DNA of 64,000 nucleotides from Spirochaetales bacterium Spiro_09. Lineage in GTDB: Bacteria; Spirochaetota; Spirochaetia; Treponematales; Treponemataceae. The DNA lies in assembly GCA_001604385.1 (NCBI GenBank), contig LVBK01000021.1, positions 18,772 through 82,771 on the forward strand, written 5' to 3'. Below, in pieces: positions 17,690 to 26,458 of the stretch. Position 1 is the first letter of the stretch. Every line of letters begins with the position of its first letter. Made by a program: the position numbers and the translations under genes. The notes beneath the pieces were generated by a model. That model was not told the DNA's origin, did not search any database, and saw only the letters and a list, made by a program, of their open reading frames with translations.

Positions 17690-17908
17690 TTATCTTTCGC
17701 GGTAGATGATGCGTCCGCGATTCAGGTCATAGGGAGAAAGAGCTACTTTTACGCTATCTCCGGGAACTATTCTGATGTAGTGTTTGCGCATTTTGCCGGA
17801 AAGATGAGCCAGAATAACGTGCCCGTTTTGCAGTTCCACGCGGAACATGGTGTTTGGAAGGGATTCTTTCACAATACCTTCAACTTCGATAGCCTCTTCT
17901 TTAGCCAC
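17690..17908 (-). CDS. infA: Translation initiation factor IF-1
   Basis: 72 residues, the standard length. The S1/OB fold is nearly textbook: [57 protein letters not shown]. It binds the ribosomal A site during initiation. Translation starts at GTG (17908), four bases after a perfect GGAGG, so the rare start is well supported. It is convergent with the J-domain gene and divergent from the DksA-type gene. Confidence 0.97.
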   Translation of the reverse strand: MAKEEAIEVEGIVKESLPNTMFRVELQNGHVILAHLSGKMRKHYIRIVPGDSVKVALSPYDLNRGRIIYRER

Positions 17909-17946
17909 AGTGCCTCCAAAAATAATATGAAATCTTCAAAATTTAT

Positions 17947-17975
17947 TTGCCTTTTGCGGATTTCGTTCGTATAAT
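17947..17975 (+). promoter_or_regulatory. Promoter for the DksA/TraR-type gene
   Basis: TTGCCT (17947-17952), 17-base spacer, perfect TATAAT (17970-17975). Predicted start near 17982, leaving a leader of about 36 bases with a GGAG site. Confidence 0.65.
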
Positions 17976-18017
17976 TCTATGGTCTATCATAACATTTGTC
18001 AACTGGAGTGGATTGCC

Positions 18018-18374
18018 ATGGATGCTGAATTTAGCGAGCGGATGAAAGAGTCGCTTTTTACCCTCAAGAAAGAAATTATCAATACACTTATAGCTAATAA
18101 TGAAGATTTCAGGGCAATTGTTGAAGGTATTGATCCCAAGGATTTTGCCGACATCGCTTCCGACGACATGGACCGGAAAATGCTTGAAACTATCGGTTCC
18201 AAGGACATGAAGCGTATGCGCCTGATAGATTCTGCCATAACCCGCATTGAGCAGGGCAAGTATGGCTCATGCATGAAATGCGGAAAGAAGATTCCCAAAG
18301 AGCGGCTCGAGGCCATTCCCTACGCGCTGATGTGCATTGAATGCCAAAGCGCTGACGAGCGGCGCAATCGATAA
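18018..18374 (+). CDS. DksA/TraR-family zinc-finger transcription factor
   Basis: 118 residues. A helical N-terminal hairpin is followed by a four-cysteine zinc finger, C85-M-K-C88 and C106-I-E-C109, with SAITRIEQGKYGSCMKCGK as the family signature. DksA-type proteins enter the RNA polymerase secondary channel and work with (p)ppGpp. The hairpin tip usually carries two acidic residues; this one has DD at about 49-50 (ASDDMDRK). It is shorter than E. coli DksA (151) but normal for spirochaetes and TraR-like forms. ATG at 18018 has a GGAG site nine bases upstream. Confidence 0.9.
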   Translation: MDAEFSERMKESLFTLKKEIINTLIANNEDFRAIVEGIDPKDFADIASDDMDRKMLETIGSKDMKRMRLIDSAITRIEQGKYGSCMKCGKKIPKERLEAIPYALMCIECQSADERRNR

Positions 18375-18391
18375 CGAACGTCTCTCTTTAT

Positions 18392-19258
18392 TCACCGAAT
18401 CCTGAACGCAACGCCGATTCCCCAGGTATTTTTGGACGTGTTGCCCAGAATGCGGAACATATCGAAGGCATAGGCGTTGTGTACCCATACCCGGGCGCGG
18501 TCTGCCTCCACGGAAAAATACCAGTGCATGAGGGTGTTTCGCTCGCTTTCCGATGAAAAAGGATTGTGTTCCATAGAGTAACTTCTGATACCCAGACTCA
18601 GGGAGATTCTGTCCGAGGGGCTGACGCATACGCCGTTATGAAGTCCGAAGCCCGCCTGAATGCCGTTCGGAGATATGTTCTGGACGTAATCGTATTCTGT
18701 GGCGTCCTCGTCCGCGGCAATGGCTTTTCGTTTATCGAACCACTGTCCCCGATCAAAGGAGATAATGGCGGATGGTCCCGCGAAATATCTGAGTAAGGCC
18801 TGTTTCGATGTAATGCTGAAACTTGCGTCGGTTTGAAGCGTTCCACCCCAGGCGCTTCCCGAAAAATCGGCCTCGCTCAGGGTTGTTTCCGTGTCGTTTG
18901 TAATGGACGAGTAAAAGCCGCTCGCTGCCAGCGCGCCGCCGAGGAAAAAATTGTCCGAGATTTTAATGCCCTTGCTGACCGTCAGACCGGCATTTGCGTG
19001 AAGGTCATTATATCCCGGATCCTCGAACTCTTCGCTATTGGTTCGAAGCCAGGTAGTCGAGACGCTTGCGAAGGCTTCAATCGAGCTGCGTGCCTGTGCT
19101 CCCTCCGGAGACAGGTCTACGGCATCGGGAAGCGGCGTTATGTTATTGGCGAACTGTGAACCGGTATACGAGGTGACGCACCCGGTTGCGAGAAACATAC
19201 AGCCCACAGACAACACGCTGATGCGGATAATGCTTTGTAGCGGATTCATTTTCATCAT
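18392..19258 (-). CDS. Lipoprotein / porin-like envelope protein of unknown function
   Basis: 288 residues. The signal peptide ends in LATGC, a good lipobox. The mature protein is rich in alternating hydrophobic and polar residues with aromatic ends (FFLGGALAASGFYSS, GWHYFSVEA-like strands, WGIGVAFRIR at the very C-terminus). This suggests a beta-barrel or beta-sandwich envelope protein. I do not recognise a named family. Three in-frame ATGs (19258, 19255, 19249) are possible starts, none with a clear ribosome-binding site. A TATCAT box ends seven bases before the first, but a good -35 is lacking. It follows the sua5 gene by 23 bases and could also be the last gene of that operon. Confidence 0.65.
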   Translation of the reverse strand: MMKMNPLQSIIRISVLSVGCMFLATGCVTSYTGSQFANNITPLPDAVDLSPEGAQARSSIEAFASVSTTWLRTNSEEFEDPGYNDLHANAGLTVSKGIKISDNFFLGGALAASGFYSSITNDTETTLSEADFSGSAWGGTLQTDASFSITSKQALLRYFAGPSAIISFDRGQWFDKRKAIAADEDATEYDYVQNISPNGIQAGFGLHNGVCVSPSDRISLSLGIRSYSMEHNPFSSESERNTLMHWYFSVEADRARVWVHNAYAFDMFRILGNTSKNTWGIGVAFRIR

Positions 19259-19281
19259 GCGGTTTATGATAGCACACTTTT

Positions 19282-20295
19282 TTAAATTGTGTACTCTGCG
19301 GCTTTTTTCAGGCGGTTTTGAAGGGCCTCGGCGATGCCCGTGCTCTCGATCGGGGTGTGCACCAGAATGTGCGTGCATTCTTCGATGTCGCACCGGTGAA
19401 AGTCGCTGTAGAGGTTCCGGGCAAGGGCTTTCCAGTCAGCATAGGAATAGACCTGCCGGGCCTTTGTGCGCCTTCTGACTTCCGCTTCAACCGATGACAG
19501 GCAGAGTACGGCCATTATGTTTTCTGCCCCGATTCCCGCAGACAGAAGGTTATCATCGGTCAGGTCAGCGGGGTCGGTAAAGAGGATGACCTTTCCCCGG
19601 GGTTTGTAGTGTGGATGCCGTGTTCCCGGGGAGCGGACGGCAAGCTTGTCGCTCTGTGGCAGGATCGAGTCCTCCAGCAGGTCTTCGATAACTTCCGCAA
19701 GCTGTTCCCGGGTGACCGAGCCCGGCCGTAAAATGTTCCAGCGCTTTCCGTCCCATGCGATAACCGTGGATTCGAGACCGCTTTCGCAGGCTCCTCCGTC
19801 CAGTATTCCGGCCACTCTGCCGTTCATCGCCTCGCAGGCCATGGCGAAGTTGGTCGGGCTTGGCTTTCCCGACCGGTTGGCGGATGGAGCCGCGACGGGT
19901 GTTCCCGCTGATCGGAGAAAGGCGCGCGCAACCGGGTGGCTCGGCATTCTTACCCCGATGGTATCCAGTGACGCCGAAACTACTGCGGAAACGTCCGGTC
20001 GCTTGGGCAGCACCAGGGTCAGCGGGCCGGGCCAAAAACACCTGATCAGATCCTGGCTGCCCGGGGGGAGGGCGGTAACCAGCGCATGGAGCTGTTCGCG
20101 GTCATGTATATGCGTGATAAGGGGATTGTCCTGGGGGCGACCTTTGGCGGTAAAAATGTGTTTGCAGGCGTCTTCGTTGAAGACATCGGCACCCAGTCCG
20201 TACACTGTTTCGGTGGGGAACACCACAAGATGCCCCTCCCTGATCAGCGATCCTGCCAGGGCTGCCTCATGGGCTGAAAAAAGTTGTGTGTCCAT
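19282..20295 (-). CDS. sua5: Threonylcarbamoyl-AMP synthase (Sua5 type)
   Basis: 337 residues. The YrdC/TsaC catalytic domain (about 10-200) has VFPTETVYGLGAD, the KGRP motif and SANRSGKPSPT, which bind ATP, bicarbonate and threonine. The C-terminal Sua5 domain (about 230-335) makes it the long form. It makes threonylcarbamoyl-AMP for the t6A37 modification of ANN-decoding tRNAs. It starts three bases after the PHP-phosphatase stop, so the two are cotranscribed. The start codon region has no strong ribosome-binding site, consistent with coupling. Confidence 0.95.
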   Translation of the reverse strand: MDTQLFSAHEAALAGSLIREGHLVVFPTETVYGLGADVFNEDACKHIFTAKGRPQDNPLITHIHDREQLHALVTALPPGSQDLIRCFWPGPLTLVLPKRPDVSAVVSASLDTIGVRMPSHPVARAFLRSAGTPVAAPSANRSGKPSPTNFAMACEAMNGRVAGILDGGACESGLESTVIAWDGKRWNILRPGSVTREQLAEVIEDLLEDSILPQSDKLAVRSPGTRHPHYKPRGKVILFTDPADLTDDNLLSAGIGAENIMAVLCLSSVEAEVRRRTKARQVYSYADWKALARNLYSDFHRCDIEECTHILVHTPIESTGIAEALQNRLKKAAEYTI

Positions 20296-20298
20296 GAC

Positions 20299-21153
20299 TC
20301 AGAGGCTCTCCTCGATCCATCCTTGATGTGTCAATCTTTTGATTGAGCGGTATCCTGCGTCAACAAGGGCCTCGCGGGCTCGGTCGTAAGCGCAGGAGAT
20401 GCGTTCCGGATAATGGGCATCGGAATTGACGGTGACGGGTACACCTTTTTTCTGGAGGAGGTACAACATCTCTTGTGAAGGATACAGGCTGTCCATTGCT
20501 CCGTTTGCGATGGCACCGGTGCTTATTTCAACTATTTTGCCCGAGGCGGCTACCACGTTCGCGGTTTTTACCAGTTCGCGGCGATACCAGGGAGCTGTTT
20601 CGGAAAAGAAGGAAATGCGCGCATTGTGTTTTCGGACGAGGTCGATATGGGCAATGATATCGAAGTCGCATTGCGCGGCCATCTCCCGTATACGCTGCCA
20701 ATAGAGCCGCACGGCCCGTTTTCCGTCACCGCCGAAGATAGTCCTGATTCCCTCCTCGACCTCCTGTGCGGGAGCGTCAATGGCAAGCGGCGGTATGTCC
20801 ACCCGTGATGGGGGGGAAGGCACAATGTAGTGAACCGAACCGACAAGATAGTCGGGTTTGAACTGCCGGTACAGGGTTTTGTCGGGAGCGGTGATACCCG
20901 GAATAAAGTCTGCCTCGAACCCGCAAAATATATCCATGCGTCCCTTCCATTCGCCGGCAAGCGATCGGACTTCCCGGGTATACCGGTCATAGTCATCCGC
21001 ATTCATATGCCATTGTGTCGAGAAGGGCCAGGCGGCATGCGAGGAAAATCCGAGCGTCGAAAAGCCTGCGCCGTATGCCGCCTCGGCCATTTCGGCAAGC
21101 TCGGCCTTTCCGTCGCAAAACGTGCTGTGTACATGGTAGCTTGCAAGTTTCAC
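20299..21153 (-). CDS. PHP-family phosphatase (histidinol-phosphatase-like)
   Basis: 284 residues. Polymerase-and-histidinol-phosphatase motifs are complete: YHVHSTFCDGKAE, FSSHAAWPF, an E in CGFEADF, SVHYI, IIAHIDLVRK and a C-terminal NSDAHYPE. These ligate the tri-metal centre. The closest described group is HisJ/HisK histidinol phosphatase, the last-but-one step of histidine synthesis, but no his genes adjoin and PHP enzymes can act on other phosphates. The gene overlaps the hybrid kinase by four bases (ATGA). Confidence 0.85.
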   Translation of the reverse strand: MKLASYHVHSTFCDGKAELAEMAEAAYGAGFSTLGFSSHAAWPFSTQWHMNADDYDRYTREVRSLAGEWKGRMDIFCGFEADFIPGITAPDKTLYRQFKPDYLVGSVHYIVPSPPSRVDIPPLAIDAPAQEVEEGIRTIFGGDGKRAVRLYWQRIREMAAQCDFDIIAHIDLVRKHNARISFFSETAPWYRRELVKTANVVAASGKIVEISTGAIANGAMDSLYPSQEMLYLLQKKGVPVTVNSDAHYPERISCAYDRAREALVDAGYRSIKRLTHQGWIEESL

Positions 21154-23564
21154 AGCGCATACCCCCGGGCCGTGAGTGTTGCGGTGAGCTGCGAAAATTC
21201 TGCCTCAAGCGTGTGCAACAGTTCATCGAGACGGTCTCGGGTGCATTTTGCAGCCGTTTTTTCCAGTTCCAGACAAATCGAGGCGAAGGTACGGGCGGTT
21301 ACGTTGAGCGCGCTTCCCTTGAGTAAATGAGCCGTTCTCATTATATGTTCGCGGTCATCGTTACGTATATGTTCCGCCAGAATTTCCAGGTGGCTTCTGG
21401 TTTGGGTCGTATATTCCGAGATCAGCATGCGCGCTGTTTCATCGTCGCCCCCCATTATTTCCATATATTCGGCCTGATCGAAACGTTCCTGCACGTTGGT
21501 CTCGTTGTTCGTCATTCTGTGTTCCTTTCCGGCCTGTTCTGCAAGACCGGTTTTACCCTCCGGGGCAATTTTTCTGATCATATCACCGACTTCCTTTTTT
21601 CGGTAGGGTTTCGGCAATATTTCCGTCATTCCGATAGAAAGGCAACGTTCACGTTCATCGGACTGGGCGCTGGCCGTACAGGCGATTATGGGCTGGGCAT
21701 AGCCTCGGGAGCGCATCCAGATAGCAGCCTCGTAGCCATTCATCCGCGGCATCTGGATGTCCATGAACACCATGTCAATCTGTTGTTTCTGGACAAGTTC
21801 AATTGCCTGTTCGCCGTCTTCCGCCAGGAAAACCTGCGCTCCCTCCTTTTCCAGGAATATTTTAAGGAGTTTGCTGTTGACCGGATGGTCCTCCGCAACC
21901 AGTATGTTCATTCCCCCGGCTGCGGGCGCACTTGTTTCTTCTTCGAGGGGCTCAAGCAGTTCTGGTTCACTGTCTTTCTTGAGCGCTGCTTCCTGTTCAT
22001 CAACGACCTCCAGATCGATTGATGACTGCCAATGTTCCTCGAGCAGCTCCACAAGCCTGCGGCGCTTGACCGGCTTGTACAGGTAGCCATTGAACCACTC
22101 CAGCAGTTTCATTTTTGCGTCTGCCCCGAAACCGCCCTCGGGGACCATGAGATACATTTGTACCTGGTTGATGTCCCTGTTTTTATTGATTTCCGCCGCC
22201 AGACGCCACCCGTCCATTTCGGGCATGATCATATCGATGAGGACAATGTCGAAGGGCCATTTTGCCTGATGAGCCGAACGAAGCATGGCGAGCGCGAACA
22301 TGCCGGAGGTAGCCTGCGCGACATTGTGAAAGCCGAGACTGGCTAACAGCCGGGAAAGAACCTCGAGAGTCTGGGTATTGTCGTCAACAAGCAAGAAACG
22401 TGTTCCCGGATCAAGGGCCAGCTTTTTCTTCGGTGCCTGGACCGGTGCGCTCTTCAGGGGAAGATCAAACCAGAAAATGGATCCTCCGGAGGGGTTTTCC
22501 CTGACTCCAATATCGCCGTCCATCAATTGGACCAGGTTTCGTGAAATGGCCAAACCAAGCCCCGTGCCGCCATATTTGCGGGTTGTCGATGAATCGGCCT
22601 GAAAGAATTGGGTGAACAGTTTGTTTCGCGCCTCTTCAGGAATGCCAATACCGGTATCGATGACCTCTATGTGTAAAAACTGCGAATCGACCTCGGATAA
22701 TGAAAGGTGATTTTTTTGGATGATACGCGCTGAAACCTCGATAAACCCCTTTTCAGTGAATTTGACTGCGTTTTTTACCAAATTGAGGATAATTTGCTGG
22801 ATGCGTCCGGGGTCTCCGATGTGTACCTCCGGTATATCGTCCGATATGTCTATGAGTACTTCAAGGCCCTTTTTGTGCGCTTCCATCGAAACCAGATCGA
22901 CCGTCCGTTCGACCGTATCGATCAAGTCAAAATTGATTTTCTCTATTTTCAGCTGACCTGCTTCCACCTTTGAAATGTCGAGAATGTCGTTGATAAGCGT
23001 CAGCATGACGTCTGCGCTGAAACGGACCTGCCGTGCGTATTCGGTTTGTTCTTCGTCCAGTCTGGTGTCCGCCATCAATTCCATCATGCCTATAATGGTT
23101 TGTATGGGGGTGCGTATTTCATGGCTGATGTTGGCAAGAAACTGGCTTCTGCTGCTGCTTGCCCGTTCCGCACTTTCCTTCGCATGGACCAAATGCGTTT
23201 CTTTGAGCTTTTGCCCGGTCATGTCCTGTACGATAGCGAAATAATTGCCGTCGGATTGCCGGTCCACGTTGATACGGCACCATTGGAAGAGGTCCTGCGG
23301 CGTTTGGGGCGGGGAAAATTCAAGAGAAAAATGGTTAGTCCCGCTTTCCAGAAAGTATTCAAGTTTGACAAGGTCTTCTGATTGCTGTTTCCCGACTATC
23401 AGGGTGCGGATATCCACGTCAGGGGAGCCGGCTGTGTCGAGAACGGGGAAGAGGGCCTTTGCCGCCGTGTTGCTGGCCGTTACCCGGCCGTCCTGCGAAA
23501 AGATCAGGAAGGGAATCCGCGAATCAATAAGATAGGATCCTGCTGTTTCAATTGAATCTTTCAT
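21150..23564 (-). CDS. Hybrid sensor histidine kinase with two receivers and an Hpt domain
   Basis: 804 residues, apparently cytosolic. Order: PAS-like sensor (about 5-118), HisKA with phospho-accepting H148 in NISHEIRTP, and a HATPase domain with NLVKNAVKFTEKG, DTGIGIPEE and YGGTGLGLAI. Receiver 1 (about 388-510) has D444; receiver 2 (about 552-668) has D602 in VFMDIQMPRMNG; an Hpt domain (about 700-804) has H746 in RTAHLLKGS. This is a full internal phosphorelay. Receiver 1 keeps DD at 394-395. No membrane span is seen, so the signal is probably internal. The neighbouring two-receiver protein is a candidate partner. Confidence 0.95.
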   Translation of the reverse strand: MKDSIETAGSYLIDSRIPFLIFSQDGRVTASNTAAKALFPVLDTAGSPDVDIRTLIVGKQQSEDLVKLEYFLESGTNHFSLEFSPPQTPQDLFQWCRINVDRQSDGNYFAIVQDMTGQKLKETHLVHAKESAERASSSRSQFLANISHEIRTPIQTIIGMMELMADTRLDEEQTEYARQVRFSADVMLTLINDILDISKVEAGQLKIEKINFDLIDTVERTVDLVSMEAHKKGLEVLIDISDDIPEVHIGDPGRIQQIILNLVKNAVKFTEKGFIEVSARIIQKNHLSLSEVDSQFLHIEVIDTGIGIPEEARNKLFTQFFQADSSTTRKYGGTGLGLAISRNLVQLMDGDIGVRENPSGGSIFWFDLPLKSAPVQAPKKKLALDPGTRFLLVDDNTQTLEVLSRLLASLGFHNVAQATSGMFALAMLRSAHQAKWPFDIVLIDMIMPEMDGWRLAAEINKNRDINQVQMYLMVPEGGFGADAKMKLLEWFNGYLYKPVKRRRLVELLEEHWQSSIDLEVVDEQEAALKKDSEPELLEPLEEETSAPAAGGMNILVAEDHPVNSKLLKIFLEKEGAQVFLAEDGEQAIELVQKQQIDMVFMDIQMPRMNGYEAAIWMRSRGYAQPIIACTASAQSDERERCLSIGMTEILPKPYRKKEVGDMIRKIAPEGKTGLAEQAGKEHRMTNNETNVQERFDQAEYMEIMGGDDETARMLISEYTTQTRSHLEILAEHIRNDDREHIMRTAHLLKGSALNVTARTFASICLELEKTAAKCTRDRLDELLHTLEAEFSQLTATLTARGYAL

Positions 23565-23567
23565 GGG

Positions 23568-24812
23568 TTAAAAAGCTGTTTGCAATACCTCTATTGTTTT
23601 TTTCAGGATGGTGTCCGGTTTGAGCGGTTTGATCATATAACTTTTTACTCCCGTTGAAAGGACTTTCAGAACCGCTTCCCGTTGGCTGACGGCAGATAAT
23701 ACAATGATCGGGGTTTGGACTCCCTGCGCGCGCAAATTCCTGAGTACCTCGAAACCGTTCATGCCGGGCATCATAAGATCCAGAAATACCAGGTCGAACT
23801 TTCCCGTTATTCCCTGTGGAAGGAATCGGTCTCCGGATTCAAATTGTTCAACTTTCGCCTTGATGGCCTGAAAAGTCTTTGTCAGCACTGTCCGTATTAC
23901 CACGTCGTCATCGACCACGGCAATACGGATGTCCCTGCCCGAGGAGGCGATTGCTTCAACCTCGGAACGGAAACGCATTTCCAGGGAGGAGCCTTTTTTT
24001 AGCTGTGTTTCGTCGACGGACAGTATCCTCTCGGAAATGAGGGTCGATGCGTCATCGGTCGGTAACACGTCCTTCAGAAGCGAATCTATCGCCTTGGTCA
24101 GGTCCGTTACAATCTGAATGTCGGCATATTCCTTGTTTCCGCACAGGAATTCACGAATAAAACTGTCCAGCGTAAGAATCTTCAAATTACGATTTTTGAT
24201 ATTGACGGAACTGGTGATGTTGTTCATGAGCAGCTCAAGATTCGGTGCATCCACGAAGGATAGCGAAAGGTCTGTCATCATGACCAGAATCTTGGGATAG
24301 GGGATGTTGTACAGGTCGATCAGTTCCCGAATGCGGAATTTAAGGAGATCAATTTTATCGCGGTTCAATCCCTGTGCGATCTCGATAAAGATAATGTTGT
24401 CATTCACCCGTGCTTCAAGGATGCAGGGTGTTTCATCAATATCAAAATCGATGCCGAGGATGGATGTCATTTCCGATAGCAGTTGGTCTATTTTCAGCGG
24501 TTTGGAGATTATTTTCTTGATGCCGTATTCTGAAAGGCGAACAATTTCTCTCTTTTCTATCTTTTGTGCAAGAAGAAAGACCGGAACATCCCGTGCGTTG
24601 GGATCCTTTCTCTTCATTTCGAGGACATCAAGCAAAAAATTCCTGCTTGAGGTGAAATCGATGATGATCAGATCGGGCATTATTGAACGAATTTTAGAAA
24701 TGCTGTCGAGTTGGCCAAGGCCGATATTCAATCCTATATGATGAGACTCAAGTTTTTCCTTGAGGTAGTCCCTGAAAACAGCGGAATCGTCTATTAACAA
24801 TACTTGTTTCAT
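23568..24812 (-). CDS. Two-receiver response regulator with a central STAS-like segment
   Basis: 414 residues. Receiver 1 (about 1-118) has D8-D9, candidate phospho-site D52 in LIIID and K104. A middle part (about 130-225) reads IIFIEIAQGLNRDKIDLLKFRI and ILVMMTDLSLSFVDAPNLEL, resembling a STAS/anti-sigma-antagonist fold. Receiver 2 (about 294-414) has VVDDD, phospho-site D345 in VFLDLMMPGMNG and a final IKPLKP. There is no DNA-binding or enzymatic output domain, so output is likely by protein contact. Three bases separate it from the hybrid kinase. No ribosome-binding site precedes ATG and the promoter predicts a leaderless start. Confidence 0.85.
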   Translation of the reverse strand: MKQVLLIDDSAVFRDYLKEKLESHHIGLNIGLGQLDSISKIRSIMPDLIIIDFTSSRNFLLDVLEMKRKDPNARDVPVFLLAQKIEKREIVRLSEYGIKKIISKPLKIDQLLSEMTSILGIDFDIDETPCILEARVNDNIIFIEIAQGLNRDKIDLLKFRIRELIDLYNIPYPKILVMMTDLSLSFVDAPNLELLMNNITSSVNIKNRNLKILTLDSFIREFLCGNKEYADIQIVTDLTKAIDSLLKDVLPTDDASTLISERILSVDETQLKKGSSLEMRFRSEVEAIASSGRDIRIAVVDDDVVIRTVLTKTFQAIKAKVEQFESGDRFLPQGITGKFDLVFLDLMMPGMNGFEVLRNLRAQGVQTPIIVLSAVSQREAVLKVLSTGVKSYMIKPLKPDTILKKTIEVLQTAF

Positions 24813-24820
24813 ATTGTACC

Positions 24821-24849
24821 ATTATAGCTCCGCACCGGTAATCTTTAAA
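24821..24849 (-). promoter_or_regulatory. Promoter of the regulator-kinase-PHP-sua5 operon; predicted leaderless
   Basis: Minus strand TTTAAA (24849-24844), 17-base spacer, perfect TATAAT (24826-24821). Eight bases separate it from the ATG at 24812. Confidence 0.5.
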
Positions 24850-24863
24850 GGGGGGGGCACGGG

Positions 24864-25412
24864 ATGAAAAGCGCATGGATCATATTGGCTGACGGATTTG
24901 AAGAGGTTGAGGCGGTAACACCGCTCGATTATTTACGCAGGGCGGGCATAGAGGTTTCTCTTGTCTCCCTGAGTTCACCAATGGTTGTTTCCGCGCGGAA
25001 GGTCTCCATTCTCTGCGATGCCCTCCTGTCAGATCTCTCCGGCCATCCCTTGCCGGATGCTTTAATCCTTCCCGGAGGCCTTCCGGGAAGCAAGCGCATT
25101 GCGGCCTCCGATGCGGTAAAGGCTCTCGCGATTCGCATGTTTGACGATAAGAGGCTAGTGGGCGCCATTTGCGCAGCCCCGGCCCTGTGCCTGGCTGCCT
25201 GGGGTCTTCTGGAAGACCGCGCGTGGACGTGTTATCCCGGTTTGGGAGACTCCTGTGTGCCCCTGCCGGTCGATAAACGAGTGGTGGTTGACGGGAATCT
25301 TATTACCGCCCGGGGTGCCGGTGTGGCGGAAGAATTTGCCCTTGCTCTGGTAACGGCCCTGTGCGGAATAGAAGAGGCTGAAAAGGTGTCGCGCGCAATC
25401 ATTGCTCGTTGA
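24864..25412 (+). CDS. DJ-1/PfpI-family protein
   Basis: 182 residues. DGFEEVEAVTP near the N-terminus and the nucleophile elbow GAICAAPA with C103 place it in the DJ-1/ThiJ/YajL group. GFEEVE supplies the glutamate that polarises the cysteine. These proteins are linked to oxidative-stress protection, covalent chaperone or glyoxalase-like activity; the true reaction is debated. A G-rich site lies just before ATG. It is convergent with the PfkB gene (15-base gap). Confidence 0.9.
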   Translation: MKSAWIILADGFEEVEAVTPLDYLRRAGIEVSLVSLSSPMVVSARKVSILCDALLSDLSGHPLPDALILPGGLPGSKRIAASDAVKALAIRMFDDKRLVGAICAAPALCLAAWGLLEDRAWTCYPGLGDSCVPLPVDKRVVVDGNLITARGAGVAEEFALALVTALCGIEEAEKVSRAIIAR

Positions 25413-25427
25413 GCGTTTTCCCGCGCC

Positions 25428-26450
25428 TCAGGTGTGGTTTGCGTTCCGCAGCAGTTCACTTTCGATGCGGCTTCCCGGAACCGACAGGGTGGCACGCGCA
25501 GCTCTGTCCGCGTTCTCGATGCACTCACGTTCTGTTTTCCCGTCCAGGAATCCGGAGAGCCAGACTCCGGCAAAGATATCTCCTGCGGCCGTATCGTCAA
25601 GCGGGTCCGAAACCGGTTCTCCCTGCGTCGTGATCCGCTGACTTCCGCTCCATACCGTAGCTCCCTCGGGACCCTGTTTCCTGACAAAAACAGGCGCGGT
25701 CTCGCTGTGTACGGCAAGCCAGGCGTATACCAGCTCTTCCGGATCGGTACCCTGCTGTTTGGCGGGAGCGGGCAGTAGCTCGGCAAGGCGTACGGCCAGC
25801 GCGCGGGATTCGTCTGTGTTGGCGAATATGATGCATCGTTGGTGGCGGATTATTTCCATTATTTCGGAAGCATGGCAGTGTGCAATCGAAGGGGCACAAA
25901 GGTCAATAGATACAGGAATTGAACAGGCACGGCAGATATTCACTGTTTTATCGATGACGTCCTTATTCCGGAGAAGGTGTCCGTCGATGTGAACGACGCG
26001 CGCCCGTGATACCGTTTCCGGCTGAATCTGTTCCGGCCTGAGCGTCGGGGCGCAGCCGGGCGCGCAGGCTATGGTTTTCATTTGCCCCGGCATGTACAGA
26101 ACAAGGCAGCGGCCGGTCGGACGGTTTCGTTTTTCAAAAGAAAGTGCGATACCCGTCGAGGAAAGGTCCTGCCGTATGATGCGCGCCCACTGATCGTCTT
26201 CCGCCTCGTCCATCCCGGTGCAACCGATACACTGGCAGTCCATACCCAGCATTCCGGCGGCTTTCAGGCTGTTGGGCACGGAGCCGCCTGCGATATAGAG
26301 CGGATTCTGCACCCCCAACAGCATTTCATTCAGGCGTTCCGGAGTGACATGGGAAGTGCTGTTGGGGTGTAACCCGAGGGGAAGGGCGCATTCCTCGTCC
26401 GAAAAACAAAAAATATCGAGCAATATGTTTCCGATCCCGAGGATATCCAT
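25428..26450 (-). CDS. PfkB-family carbohydrate/nucleoside kinase
   Basis: 340 residues. N-terminal MDILGIGNILLDIF and the GGSVPNSLKAAGMLG signature are followed by the C-terminal anion hole and catalytic base DTAAGDIFAG (286-295, base D291). It phosphorylates a sugar or nucleoside with ATP. The YIAGGSVPNS region resembles adenosine/ribokinase-like members, but the substrate is open. It starts eight bases after ackA on the same strand, so the two are likely one operon. Confidence 0.85.
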   Translation of the reverse strand: MDILGIGNILLDIFCFSDEECALPLGLHPNSTSHVTPERLNEMLLGVQNPLYIAGGSVPNSLKAAGMLGMDCQCIGCTGMDEAEDDQWARIIRQDLSSTGIALSFEKRNRPTGRCLVLYMPGQMKTIACAPGCAPTLRPEQIQPETVSRARVVHIDGHLLRNKDVIDKTVNICRACSIPVSIDLCAPSIAHCHASEIMEIIRHQRCIIFANTDESRALAVRLAELLPAPAKQQGTDPEELVYAWLAVHSETAPVFVRKQGPEGATVWSGSQRITTQGEPVSDPLDDTAAGDIFAGVWLSGFLDGKTERECIENADRAARATLSVPGSRIESELLRNANHT

Positions 26451-26458
26451 GGTGCCCC

